From contig CAWEYC010000012.1 of assembly GCA_963813195.1 (NCBI GenBank), forward strand, positions 580,577 through 644,576: a stretch of 64,000 nt of DNA, written 5' to 3'. The notes beneath the pieces are model-generated. The model saw nothing but the letters and a program-made list of their open reading frames with translations. It ran no database searches and had not been told where the DNA came from. Every line of letters begins with the position of its first letter. Within the stretch, counting starts at the first letter, position 1. The DNA is from Roseiarcus sp963813195. Its GTDB lineage: Bacteria; Pseudomonadota; Alphaproteobacteria; Rhizobiales; Beijerinckiaceae. Shown here in pieces: positions 26,137 to 34,871 of this stretch. The position numbers and the translations under genes are program-made.

Positions 26137-26688
26137 ATGACGATCAGTCCCAATGAAGCCGGCGCCATGCTCGCGGACGTCGAGGCGATCGTCGCGCGGG
26201 TCAAGCAGACACGCCTCTATCACCGAACCGGGCAGATCACGATCCTGTGGGGCGTGATCATCGCCGTGGGCCAACTCGTCAGCTTGGCGACGCCGCGCTG
26301 GGCGCTCTGGGAATGGCGCGTGGCGGACGCGATCGGCGTCGCCGCAACCGTCGTCCTCATCGCGCGCGCGCGCTCCTCGGCGGGAATGCAGGTCCCCCTG
26401 CGCTGGCTTGGGGCTTTCGCGCTCTTTTTCCTCTTCGGCTTCGTCTGGAGCGACCTGATCGGCCGATTCGGACAGCGCGAGCTCGATGCCTTCTGGCCGA
26501 CCTTGTTCCTTTTTGGCTATGCGCTCGCCGGGCTGTGGTTCGGCGCCGCCTTCGCGGCGCTCGGCCTCGGCCTCAGCGCGCTCATTCTGGCGGGGTATTT
26601 CTGGTCGGGCGATTGGTTCGGCCTGTGGCTCGCCATCGTCAACGGTGGCGGATTCGTCCTGTGCGGACTGTGGATTCGGCGGGCTTGA
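26137..26688 (+). CDS. Unknown polytopic membrane protein
   Basis: Not recognised. 183 residues: a 30-residue cytosolic N-terminal helix (MTISPNEAGAMLADVEAIVARVKQTR region) and then six TM segments (ILWGVIIAVGQLVSLA, VADAIGVAATVVLIA, LGAFALFFLFGFVW, FLFGYALAGLWFGAAFAALG, LSALILAGYFW, GLWLAIVNGGGFVL). It starts 19 bases after the YciB-like gene and ends three bases before the regulator gene. Pairing of such a protein with a winged-helix regulator suggests envelope stress or transport, but nothing specific can be said. Confidence 0.65.
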   Translation: MTISPNEAGAMLADVEAIVARVKQTRLYHRTGQITILWGVIIAVGQLVSLATPRWALWEWRVADAIGVAATVVLIARARSSAGMQVPLRWLGAFALFFLFGFVWSDLIGRFGQRELDAFWPTLFLFGYALAGLWFGAAFAALGLGLSALILAGYFWSGDWFGLWLAIVNGGGFVLCGLWIRRA

Positions 26689-26691
26689 GCC

Positions 26692-26988
26692 GTGAACGCT
26701 GCCGACGAAACCATCCACCAACCCGTCCGCCTGCGCATCATGGCGGCGCTCACCGCGCTGCCCGCGAGCGACGAGGGGCTGGATTTCACGCGGCTCAAAG
26801 CGCTGACGGGGGCGACCGACGGTAATCTCGGCGCCCATATCGATCATCTCGCCAGAGCCGGTTATGTCGAGGTGAGCAAGGCCTTCGTCGCGCGCCGACC
26901 GCGCACCACTGTCAAGACGAGCCCCGCCGGCCGCGCCGCTTTCGAACGGCACGTTGCGTTCCTGCGCGAGATCATCGCTCAGCGGTGA
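26692..26988 (+). CDS. Winged-helix transcriptional regulator (ArsR/MarR-like)
   Basis: A small DNA-binding protein of 98 residues. The fold is a single winged helix: VRLRIMAALTALP (helix 1), LDFTRLKALTGATDGNLGAHIDHLARAGYVEV (helix-turn-helix) and a wing with KAFVARRPRTTVKTS, then a dimer helix. This is the pattern of the small winged-helix group (PF13601-like). The start is GTG at 26692, three bases after the preceding stop. As the last gene of the operon it is a good candidate for binding the long palindrome at 23784-23818. Confidence 0.82.
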   Translation: MNAADETIHQPVRLRIMAALTALPASDEGLDFTRLKALTGATDGNLGAHIDHLARAGYVEVSKAFVARRPRTTVKTSPAGRAAFERHVAFLREIIAQR

Positions 26989-27120
26989 AGGGCGGCGCGC
27001 CGCGGCCCAAAACAATTTTCGGTCCGCCGACCTCGGAAAGCGTCGCGGATTCCTGGTATGACGCGATTGGTTCCGCGGGGCGGCCTCCGTCTCGCGGCGA
27101 ATCGCTTGCGGGAGCTGCCG

Positions 27121-28323
27121 ATGTCCGAGGCCTTCATGAGCCACATGCGATCGATCCTGAGCGAGATCGACGCCGCCGGGCTGACCAAGCGCGAGCGGCT
27201 GATCGCCGGGCCGCAGGGCGGGCGCATCCGCATCGCCGGTCCGCAAGGCGAGCGCGAGATGGTCAATCTCTGCGCCAACAATTACCTCGGTCTCGCCCAT
27301 CACCCCGAAATCATCGCGGCGGCCCGGCGCGCGCTCGACGAATTCGGCTTCGGCATGGCCTCGGTGCGCTTCATCTGCGGCGCGCAGACGCTGCATCGCG
27401 AACTCGAGGAGCGAATCGCCCGCCACCTCGGCAAGGACGACGCCATCCTGTTCGCCGCCTGTTTCGACGCCAACGGCGGCGTCTTCGAGCCGCTGCTCGG
27501 GCCTGAGGACGCGATCATCTCCGACAGCCTCAACCACGCCTCGATCATCGACGGCGTGCGCCTCAGCAAGGCGCGCCGCTATCGCTACGCCAATTCCGAC
27601 ATGAACGAACTCGAGGACCGGCTCAAGGAGGCCGACGCGGCGGGCGCGCGCTTCAAGCTGATCGCCACCGACGGCGTGTTCTCGATGGACGGCTACGTCG
27701 CCAATCTCAAGGATATCTGCGACCTCGCCGAGCGCTACGGCGCGCTGACGTTGGTCGACGATTGCCACGCGACTGGCCATCTCGGCGATAAGGGCCGCGG
27801 CACCCCGGCGCTGACCGGCGTCGGCGGCCGTGTCGACGTGGTGACCGGCACGTTCGGCAAGAGCCTGGGCGGCGCCATGGGCGGCTTCGTCGCCGCGGCG
27901 CAGCCGATCGTCGATCTCCTGCGCCAGCGCGCGCGCCCCTATCTCTTCTCCAACAGCCTCGCCCCCGCCGTGACGGGCGGCTCGCTGAAGGCGCTCGAAA
28001 TCGCCACGGCGGCGGACGACCGGCGCGCGCTGCTGCAGCGGCACGCCAGGCGTTTCCGCGACGGGCTGGCCAAGGCGGGCTTCGCGCTGCTGCCGGGGAC
28101 GACGCCGATCATTCCCGTCATGCTGCACGACGCGCGCCGCGCCCAGGAGATGGCCGCCGCGCTCGACGCGCGCGGCGTGTTCGTCGCCGGCTTTTTCTTT
28201 CCCGTCGTGCCGCAGGGGGCGGCGCGCATCCGCACGCAATTGTCCGCCGCGCTGAGCGAGGCCGACGTCGAGTTCGCGATTGGAGCGTTCGAGGACGCCG
28301 GCCGCGCCATCGGCGTGATCTGA
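27121..28323 (+). CDS. kbl: 2-amino-3-ketobutyrate CoA ligase (glycine C-acetyltransferase)
   Basis: PLP enzyme of the alpha-oxoamine synthase family, 400 residues. It cleaves 2-amino-3-ketobutyrate with CoA to glycine and acetyl-CoA, the second step of threonine degradation. Visible are NLCANNYLGLAHHPE near the start, FGMASVRFICGAQTLHRELE, DDCHATGHLGDKGRG with the PLP-stacking/binding Asp and His, and the Schiff-base Lys in TGTFGKSLGGAMGG. The ATG at 27121 has GGGAG upstream; an earlier ATG at 27058 would add 21 non-conserved residues. It is followed after 18 bases by tdh, the usual pair. Confidence 0.95.
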   Translation: MSEAFMSHMRSILSEIDAAGLTKRERLIAGPQGGRIRIAGPQGEREMVNLCANNYLGLAHHPEIIAAARRALDEFGFGMASVRFICGAQTLHRELEERIARHLGKDDAILFAACFDANGGVFEPLLGPEDAIISDSLNHASIIDGVRLSKARRYRYANSDMNELEDRLKEADAAGARFKLIATDGVFSMDGYVANLKDICDLAERYGALTLVDDCHATGHLGDKGRGTPALTGVGGRVDVVTGTFGKSLGGAMGGFVAAAQPIVDLLRQRARPYLFSNSLAPAVTGGSLKALEIATAADDRRALLQRHARRFRDGLAKAGFALLPGTTPIIPVMLHDARRAQEMAAALDARGVFVAGFFFPVVPQGAARIRTQLSAALSEADVEFAIGAFEDAGRAIGVI

Positions 28324-28341
28324 ACATTGGGAGACGTCGCG

Positions 28342-29382
28342 ATGAAAGCCCTGATCAAAGAGAAAGCTGAGCCCGGCCTGTGGCTCGCCGAACAGCCGAC
28401 GCCGCCGATCGGGCCGGACGACGTGCTGGTCAAGGTCCACAAGACCGGCATCTGCGGCACCGACATTCATATCTTCAACTGGGACGAATGGGCGCAGAAG
28501 ACGATCCCGGTGCCGATGATCGTCGGCCACGAATATTCCGGCGAGATCGCCGAGCTCGGCGCCAATGTGCGCAATCTCGCGATCGGCCAGCGGGTCTCCG
28601 GCGAAGGCCACGTCATCGGCATGAACAGCCGCGCCGCGCGTGGCGGGCGCTACCACATGGACCCGGAGACGCGCGGCATCGGCGTCAACATTCCCGGCGC
28701 CTTCGCCGAATACGTGCGCATTCCCGCCTTCAACATCGTGCCGCTGCCCGACGACATCGACGACGAGCTCGGCGCCATTCTCGATCCCCTGGGCAACGCC
28801 GTCCACACCGCGCTCGCCTTCGATCTCGTCGGCGAGGACGTGCTGATCGCCGGCGCCGGGCCGATCGGCATCATGGCCGGCGCCGTCGCCCGCCACGTCG
28901 GGGCGCGCCACATCGTCATCACCGACGTCAATCCGACCCGCCTCGCGCTCGCCGCCGAGGTCGCCGACGTCGTTCCCGTCGACGTCTCCAAGGAGGATCT
29001 CGGCGAGGTCATGGCGCGGCTCGGCATGCGGGAAGGCTTCGACATCGGGCTCGAAATGAGCGGCGCGCCGGCCGCCTTCGAGCAGATGGTCGACCACCTC
29101 GTCATGGGCGGCCATATCGCCATCCTCGGCATCCCCGCCAAGCCGGCGCCGGTCGACTGGACCAAGATCGTCTTCAAACTGCTGACCATCAAGGGCATCT
29201 ACGGCCGGCAGATGTTCGAGACCTGGCACAAGATGATCGCGATGCTGCAGAGCGGGCTCGATGTGCGCAAGGTCATCACCCATCGCCTGCCGGCCAGCGA
29301 CTTCGCCGAAGGCTTCGAGATCATGCGCAGCGGCCGCTCCGGCAAGATCGTCTTGGATTGGGCGGGCGCCGACGCGCCCTGA
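28342..29382 (+). CDS. tdh: L-threonine 3-dehydrogenase
   Basis: Zinc-dependent NAD oxidoreductase of 346 residues that oxidises L-threonine to 2-amino-3-ketobutyrate. It has the MDR zinc site (TGICGTDIHIFNWDEW and VGHEYSGEI), the Rossmann fingerprint ADVLIAGAGPIGIMAG-type (here VLIAGAGPIGIMAG) and the C-terminal GLDVRKVITHRLP. The ATG at 28342 follows GGGAG. It forms the operon kbl-tdh and supplies glycine and acetyl-CoA from threonine. Confidence 0.95.
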   Translation: MKALIKEKAEPGLWLAEQPTPPIGPDDVLVKVHKTGICGTDIHIFNWDEWAQKTIPVPMIVGHEYSGEIAELGANVRNLAIGQRVSGEGHVIGMNSRAARGGRYHMDPETRGIGVNIPGAFAEYVRIPAFNIVPLPDDIDDELGAILDPLGNAVHTALAFDLVGEDVLIAGAGPIGIMAGAVARHVGARHIVITDVNPTRLALAAEVADVVPVDVSKEDLGEVMARLGMREGFDIGLEMSGAPAAFEQMVDHLVMGGHIAILGIPAKPAPVDWTKIVFKLLTIKGIYGRQMFETWHKMIAMLQSGLDVRKVITHRLPASDFAEGFEIMRSGRSGKIVLDWAGADAP

Positions 29383-29427
29383 GGGCGGCGCTCCGCAAGC
29401 CCGCGCCGTCGCCCGCCAAGCGGGCCG

Positions 29428-29445
29428 ATTACCCGTATGGGTAAT
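29428..29445. promoter_or_regulatory. Palindrome ATTACCC-N4-GGGTAAT, copy 1
   Basis: A perfect inverted repeat with seven-base arms around GTAT. It lies 46 bases after tdh and 237 bases before the GT2 gene. The same arms occur at 39057-39074, beyond the other end of the glycan genes. Confidence 0.7.
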
Positions 29446-29681
29446 GTGTTAGCCCCAACGTCAAGCTAGCGTTTCCGAGCGCCGCCGGTCGAAGCCGGCG
29501 GGCGGATCGGTCTCGTTGGCGATGGTCTCCACGCGTAAGTCAGGGTCATGAGCGGCCCCGTGGCCTCATTGGGCGCGGCGGGGGCGGGCGCCGCGCTTGC
29601 GCGTCGTGCAGGCGCGCATCGGCCGGAGGGGGGCCGGCCGCGCTCGCTCCTTGCTCCGACGGACTTGCGGGAGGCGGCGCC

Positions 29682-30731
29682 ATGCGCGTCTCCGTAGTCC
29701 TGCCGGTGCGCAACGGCGGCGCTTTTCTCGCGCCGGCCGTGGCGAGCATTCTCACGCAAAGCCTCGGCGATCTCGAACTCCTCGTCGTCGACGACGGCTC
29801 CAGCGACGGCGCGGTCGCCGCGCTCGGCGCGCGGGACGATCGGCTGCGCGTGTTGAAGAACCCCGGCGCCGGCCTGGTGGCGGCGCTCAACTTCGGGCTT
29901 GGCGAGGCGCGCTCCACCCTCGTCGCCCGCATGGACAGCGACGACATCGCGCTGCCCGAGCGGCTGGCGCGCTAGGTCGCGTTTCTCGAATCCGAGCCGA
30001 ACGTCGCGGTCGTCGGCTCGCAGGTCGCCTTCATCGATGCGTCGGACCGGCTGACCGGCGAGCGCACCCATTTTCCGACCGAGCCCGAGGCGGTCGCGGC
30101 GGCGCTGCTGAAGCGCGGCTGCGTGCTGAAGCATCCGAGCGTCGTCGCGCGTCGGGACGCGCTGCTGGGCGCCGGCGGCTATCGCGCCGCTTTCGCCAAG
30201 GCGGAGGATTACGATCTGTGGCTGCGCCTGGCGGAGACCTCGCGCCTCGCCAATCTGCCCGACGTTCTCCTGAACTACCGCGTCCACCCCGATCAGGTCT
30301 CGTTTGGGGTCAACCTCGGCCAGCGCCTGTCGCACGATTTCGCCGTGCTGGCGGCGCGCGACCGGCGCGCCGGCCGCCCCGATCCGTTCGACGGCGTCGG
30401 CGCGCCCATCGCCTTCGACAGCGTCGACCCCGCCATCGCCTTCCTGCCGCCGTCGATCGCCTCGATCGCCAGCGCCTATCGGGCTCTCGCCTATTTCGAA
30501 GCGATGACGGGGGAAGCGCCCAGCCTCGCCGCGCTCGCCGATGTGGTGGCCAACGCCCGGCGGGGCTACCTCGGCGACGGCCGGCGCTACCGCGCGCTGT
30601 CGCTGGTGCGCTGCGCCCGCCTCGCCTTCCGCCGCGGCCACTGGCGCCTCGCCGCCGAAGCCGCGCATCTGGCGCTGCGGCTGGCGCCGAGCCGGGCGGC
30701 GAAGTGGCTGATCGGCGCGCGCGCGCCATAA
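29682..30731 (+). pseudogene. GT2 glycosyltransferase with an in-frame amber codon
   Basis: A GT-A fold glycosyltransferase of about 349 residues, probably for a surface polysaccharide. The N-terminus has SVVLPVRNGGAFLAPAVASIL, VVDDGSSDG and the metal-binding DSDD (MDSDDIALPERL); downstream come LKHPSVVARRDALL and AEDYDLWLRLAE with the ED of the catalytic region. Codon 98 is TAG (29973-29975) in LAR-stop-VAFLES, where CAG is expected; the frame is otherwise open to 30731. A single C-to-T change explains it, so it may be a recent nonsense mutation or an error. It is the only glycan gene on the plus strand here. Confidence 0.8.
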
Positions 30732-30827
30732 AGCGCGTTGTTCCGAGATCGAATTAACCCTCCGCCGTCATGGCGAGTTCGGACCGCCCTTTCAAGGCGA
30801 TCTCGCTGAACGAAACCGGGCACGCGC

Positions 30828-30893
30828 CCCCTTCTCCCCTTGCGGGAGAAGGTGTCGCGCCGAAGGCGTGACGGATGAGGGGTGGCGCCGGCC
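30828..30893 (+). repeat. Interspersed hairpin element, copy A
   Basis: CCTTCTCCC (30830-30838) pairs with GGGAGAAGG (30844-30852), followed by an imperfect small hairpin CGCGCC/GGCGTG and the tail GGATGAGGGG. The same order (hairpin, short hairpin, GGATGAGGG) occurs at 43247-43297. Confidence 0.75.
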
Positions 30894-30959
30894 TCACCGC
30901 CGCGCTGCGGTGAGAGCGGCGACGCCCGTCGGCGCCATGAAGCCGGCGCCTTGCGGCGC

Positions 30960-31050
30960 CGACCCCTCATCCGTCGGGCTGCGCCCGACACCTCTCAGCG
31001 AACGATACGTTCGCCTGACACCCCGCAAGGGGGGGAAGGGGGCCCCGCTT
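30960..31050 (-). repeat. Interspersed hairpin element, copy B (inverted)
   Basis: Reads CCCCTCATCC, then a small hairpin (CGGGCTGCGCCCG), then CCCCGCAAGGGG-rich sequence: the reverse order of copy A, 70 bases away. About 35 bases of unrelated sequence with the palindrome CGAACGATACGTTCG interrupt it. Confidence 0.6.
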
Positions 31051-31316
31051 TCCGGCGCGAGGGCCTGATTTCAACCGCTTGCGAGGCGATTTTCCGCCGC
31101 GCCGCCGTGCGCCGTCCCGTCTCCCCGCATAGCCCGTCGGAAGACGGGCGTCCCGACGAGCGCCCTATCCCAGGAGAAGGCCGGGATGGGCCAGGCGACA
31201 AGCCGCAACGGCGCGGCCAATCGCCAAGCCCCTCACCCCTGCCCTCTCCCCGTAAACGGGGCGAGGGGGCCGCTTACGCCTGGATGCAAAACGCTCCAGC
31301 AAGCCGCCGAGGTTTC

Positions 31317-31384
31317 CCAAGCCTTTGCCAAGCCGCAGCCAAGCCTTTCCAAATTTGCGGCCCGCCTTGCCAAGCTTTTCCAAG
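31317..31384 (+). repeat. CCAAG array with a period of about 10.5 bases
   Basis: CCAAG starts at 31317, 31328, 31339, 31370 and 31380, with a CCAAA at 31349; the step from 31349 to 31370 is two periods. The mean step is 10.5 bases, one helical turn. The array ends in CAAGGATTTC, as does the array at 22349. Confidence 0.8.
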
Positions 31385-31674
31385 GATTTCGTTGGCCGTT
31401 TTGGGTGATATCAAAGGCTTGCAAGCGGAAAAAGGAAATTTCACCGTCCTGCAAATCCTTGCGGTCCTCATCCCGCCCGACGGCGAGGCGGGCAGGGCGA
31501 AGAGCGATCTTGGCAGGTTAGCACGGTTTCTGATTGTCGGAAATGGAAAAGTTCGAGGGTCGAAATGGAGCTCCGATTTCACCGCCCCGCGCGGCGAACG
31601 GGACTCGCATATCGGATATCTTCGCGACCAGCGGCGCAGAAGGGAGTTGCTGTCGCGCGGGCTCCGTTTGGGGG

Positions 31675-32460
31675 TTAAGCAAGCTGTCGGGGTATCGGAC
31701 TGCAATCAACCGCTGATACGGGACATTCACGGGAATATCCAAAAGTAGTGAAATCTCTCTCGTACTTTTCCCGTATGAGCGAGAGATTACGGTCCGTAAG
31801 ATACTCACTGTAGTTCTTAACCCCGGTCCTATGTGGGTCAAATCGTACCAAATATTGCGCAATGTCGATGCCAATTAACCGACCTACCTGCGTGATATCG
31901 CTGTCGAATGTTTCAAAGTGGCCTGTAAAGTCAAAATCGATCAGTTCGTGAAATGTTTGATAATATTGAATGGCGTAGTGTAAGTCCATCTCTTCTGCCG
32001 GCTCGCTCACAACGAAATCGACAAATTCGTCAAACGACACATCCGCGCCAGACTTTCCTAACCTCTCCATCATCCGTTCTTTGAAGTGGTCTTCCGCGCG
32101 CACCTTGTTCAAGTATGCTGAAATCAGGCGGTCAAATGGATTACGTACAAAGCAAAATTTTACAAACGCCCGATCCGACACGAGTTTCTCAAAAGATGTC
32201 ACTTGCAACGGAGTCAGAAGAGGCGATAAGGCTCGATCGTGTACCTCCCACGTTGGGTCGTGCAGAAACGCAGCGTCACCCCATTCGAGTCGCTGCAACG
32301 TCATTAATAAGGATGAAGAAGCTACTTTTGGCGTCGATATATAGATGTATCGATGATTTAGCGAGATATGCGTCATGCTAATTAACGGCGCCAATTTGTG
32401 GTTCGCTAATAAGTCTCCCCGCATCGTCTTGAGCCGCCCGCGCTGACCAAAATAATCCAT
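31675..32460 (-). CDS. Sulfotransferase family protein
   Basis: A 261-residue PAPS-dependent sulfotransferase of the Sulfotransfer_2 (carbohydrate) type. The 5'-phosphosulfate loop is visible as YISTPKVASSSL and the 3'-phosphate motif as CFVRNPFDRLISAYLNK. It probably sulfates a sugar of the surface glycan. Three ATGs compete (32460, 32424, 32376); the one at 32376 starts just before the conserved core. The gene is clearly AT-richer than the chromosome around it, a sign of transfer. It is the last gene of the minus-strand glycan run. Confidence 0.8.
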   Translation of the reverse strand: MDYFGQRGRLKTMRGDLLANHKLAPLISMTHISLNHRYIYISTPKVASSSLLMTLQRLEWGDAAFLHDPTWEVHDRALSPLLTPLQVTSFEKLVSDRAFVKFCFVRNPFDRLISAYLNKVRAEDHFKERMMERLGKSGADVSFDEFVDFVVSEPAEEMDLHYAIQYYQTFHELIDFDFTGHFETFDSDITQVGRLIGIDIAQYLVRFDPHRTGVKNYSEYLTDRNLSLIREKYERDFTTFGYSRECPVSAVDCSPIPRQLA

Positions 32461-32665
32461 CAGTATTCCGTAAAAATGTACAAATATCCGCTCTGGTGCC
32501 GCTGCCTAGCATATAAGCCGCAGTCAGGCGCGAGCCATTCAAAACCGGGTGATCGCGTGCCCATTCCACCGCTTAGGCGCAATGACGGGGCGACAGCGTC
32601 CGCGGGGGGTGGCCTTGCGCTCATAAGCACTGAGGCCCCGTCGATCAGTTGCGCTCAAATGCGCC

Positions 32666-33676
32666 TCAGACCAAGCGTCCCATCGCGCGCTCACCGCTGT
32701 AGGCCAACCATTCGATTTGGCGGCCGGTTTGCCGCAGAAACTCGGCGCAAGCGCGGTATTCGTGCTCGCGAAAGCCGGGGTAGTTGAAATACTCGTCAAA
32801 AGCCAGAATGACTCCCGGTTGGAGGCGAGGCGCCAAGGCCTCGAATATCACGCGGGTCGATTCGTAGAGATCGCAATCGATATGCAACATGGCGATGCGC
32901 GGTGTGCTGGCGGCGAAGGCCGGCAGAGTCTGCTGGAAGTCGCCGATCGCCAGTTCGACGTTGTTTGGCAATTCGGGGGGGGCGCCGGCCCGGTCGAAGT
33001 CGAAAGTTTTGTAGCCGTTCCATTCGTCCGGCAGCCCGCGAAAGCTGTCGAAACCGAAGAAGCGTCGCGAGGGATGTGCTTCGGCCATCCAGCGCAGAGT
33101 CGTCCCCGAGAATACCCCGAATTCGAGGATGTCGCCCTCGACGGGCGCTCGTGCGACCGCGCCAAGGAGGAAAGCGCGATGGTCCAGCTCGCAAACGGCC
33201 GAGGGCATTTCGCTGCCGATCAGTTGCAGCGTCTCAGCTTGCGCCTCCAGACAACGGGCACGAAATAAGCTCTTGGGGAGCCGCGGATCGTCCCAGCCGA
33301 GCTCACCCCAAGCGGGAAAAAGGTGATGCGCGAGCGCGTTGATTAATTCGGCCGGTTTGCGGGCTTCTTCCGATTGTTGCGCCTGGCCCACTCGGGTCGC
33401 CTCGAGCAGTTCCTGCAACACTCCGCTTTGTCGATCATGGCCGGCCCGCGTGGCGTCGAGGAGCGCTCGCAATAAAGCGGTTTGGCGTTCCCTCTCTTCG
33501 CGCGTCTGCGCCAATGCCGTATCGAGACGTTCGCGCAACGCGTCGACATCCTGTCGGTGCGCTTCCACGGCGCGCGCCTGCGCCTCGACAATCGATTGCA
33601 ATGCAGCCTCGATGCGCGGCCGGCTCTCCGCTATGGCACGGGAGGCCGCGGATAAACGGCGAAACCATCTGCGCAT
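32666..33676 (-). CDS. TylF-like SAM methyltransferase with N-terminal coiled coil
   Basis: The C-terminal 215 residues resemble TylF/macrocin O-methyltransferases: EFGVFSGTTLRWMAE (SAM motif I), FGFDSFRGLPDEWNG, MLHIDCDLYESTRVI and LAFDEYFNYPGF. Residues about 20-110 form a long, almost uninterrupted coiled coil rich in Ala, Gln, Glu and Arg with repeats of 'LL.ALLDATRAG' type. Such a helix may act as a molecular ruler or bring the enzyme to a polymerase complex, as known for some O-antigen terminating methyltransferases; that role is inference. It lies 24 bases after the GT2 gene. Higher GC than its two neighbours. Confidence 0.8.
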   Translation of the reverse strand: MRRWFRRLSAASRAIAESRPRIEAALQSIVEAQARAVEAHRQDVDALRERLDTALAQTREERERQTALLRALLDATRAGHDRQSGVLQELLEATRVGQAQQSEEARKPAELINALAHHLFPAWGELGWDDPRLPKSLFRARCLEAQAETLQLIGSEMPSAVCELDHRAFLLGAVARAPVEGDILEFGVFSGTTLRWMAEAHPSRRFFGFDSFRGLPDEWNGYKTFDFDRAGAPPELPNNVELAIGDFQQTLPAFAASTPRIAMLHIDCDLYESTRVIFEALAPRLQPGVILAFDEYFNYPGFREHEYRACAEFLRQTGRQIEWLAYSGERAMGRLV

Positions 33677-33700
33677 CGATGACCCTCCAGAGCCACAATC

Positions 33701-34687
33701 TCATTTAGCGCGGAACAATATCTGGGGGAGCCAACGCCTAGCTTTACGCAAAAAATCGCGCATCGGTCGCCGGTTTAGCCTCCGGTCGAGCCTTCGTTCC
33801 CAGCGTCGGCGCAGTTGCCCGTACTCTTCATGATACTCGATTATATTCGATAATATAAACAACTCGCCGAATCCAACGGTTCCATTTAGCAATCCGTCCC
33901 TAATCCATTTGTTAGACAAACGTATTCGGTATTTACGGTGGTCGTCACGTCCTAGGTGAACGGTGTTTCCATAATTGTTTTGAGCGCCTCTGCGTTGATG
34001 ATAGAACGCCAATTTTTCTCGAACTACGGAAATTTCAAACTTTGCTAAAAAACGAATGTTGAAATCCCAATCACCACACACCGGAAGAGCTTCATTAAAC
34101 ATTCCCACTGTATCGAACGCGGAACGCTCGAACATGAAGGATACTGGGGTGAAACGGTTCCAGGCCACCAACCTTATAAGGTCCGCGTAATCTACCCACG
34201 AATTGAAGTCGGCGCGGCCCTCCTCAATTACCATATTGCCGTCGATCCGCTCGTAGACAATTTCAGTGTGGCAGATAACCCCCTTCACGTCTGGAAACTC
34301 GGGCTGCTCCAGAGCGGCAACCATCTTCGACAGGTACGTCGGATGCCACGCATCGTCGTCATCCAATACAACAACAAATCTAGACGACGTCGATCTTACG
34401 CCGATATTGGCCGCAGCCTCCATACCAACAGACGCGTCGTTATGTAATATCAATAGACGACCATCATATTTCTTATCATATCGATGCGTTAGTGCGTCAA
34501 GCGTGTTCTTGTCGCCTCCGTCATTTACTATAACATGAACCCAATCCGAGTATTCTTGTCCCAATACCGTATCTATGCACCTGGATAAAAGAATGGATCG
34601 ATCTTTTGTTCGCGTAATTATGGCGACGCTCGCCTCACGCTGTTTGTGTTGCTCCCGCTTGGACAAGTGTGCACTCCCCAACTTCAT
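33701..34687 (-). CDS. Glycosyltransferase family 2 protein
   Basis: A 328-residue GT-A enzyme. Motifs: SVAIITRTKDRSILLSRCI at the start, VIVNDGGDKNT, the DXD-type metal site in VVLDDDDAWHP, and VCGDWDFNIRFLA with the catalytic-side D of ED/GDWD form. No TM segment, so it is likely peripheral. It should transfer one sugar during assembly of the glycan whose other genes surround it. AT-richer than the chromosome. It is separated from the upstream DUF4422-GT8 gene by 184 bases and closely followed by the methyltransferase. Confidence 0.87.
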   Translation of the reverse strand: MKLGSAHLSKREQHKQREASVAIITRTKDRSILLSRCIDTVLGQEYSDWVHVIVNDGGDKNTLDALTHRYDKKYDGRLLILHNDASVGMEAAANIGVRSTSSRFVVVLDDDDAWHPTYLSKMVAALEQPEFPDVKGVICHTEIVYERIDGNMVIEEGRADFNSWVDYADLIRLVAWNRFTPVSFMFERSAFDTVGMFNEALPVCGDWDFNIRFLAKFEISVVREKLAFYHQRRGAQNNYGNTVHLGRDDHRKYRIRLSNKWIRDGLLNGTVGFGELFILSNIIEYHEEYGQLRRRWERRLDRRLNRRPMRDFLRKARRWLPQILFRAK

Positions 34688-34871
34688 GTGGCCCGATTAC
34701 GACCTCTGCCGCTGTCCGCGACAATCCTGAAGACGCTGCCCCTCATTTCTCCGGCACACCCGCGGCGACGCGCACGCGATTGCGTCCGGGGAGCGACATC
34801 GATCGGCCTTAGCCGCGCCTGCCACACACAGCGCACGCCCCGCCAGACAGTCGCGCGCCCCAGGCACCCAA

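Larger units (their letters stand above)
30732..31674. other. Non-coding stretch with interspersed hairpin repeats and a CAAG array
   Basis: About 940 bases without a gene. It contains two copies of a hairpin element in opposite orientation (30828-30893 and 30960-31050), a related short hairpin near 31237-31268 (CTCTCCCCGTAAACGGGGCGAG), and the phased CAAG array at 31317-31384. Open frames across it are shadows of these repeats. Confidence 0.6.

Noticed and set aside
26011..29283. A 1090-codon open frame on the minus strand across kbl and tdh
   Set aside because: It is the antisense shadow of kbl, tdh and neighbouring genes in GC-rich DNA. Composition is Asp/Arg/His-rich with no domain pattern, while the plus strand carries clear enzyme motifs.
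30882..31748. A 288-codon frame in the spacer with repeats
   Set aside because: It is built from hairpin repeats and Arg/Pro-rich sequence; no start signal and no similarity to known families.
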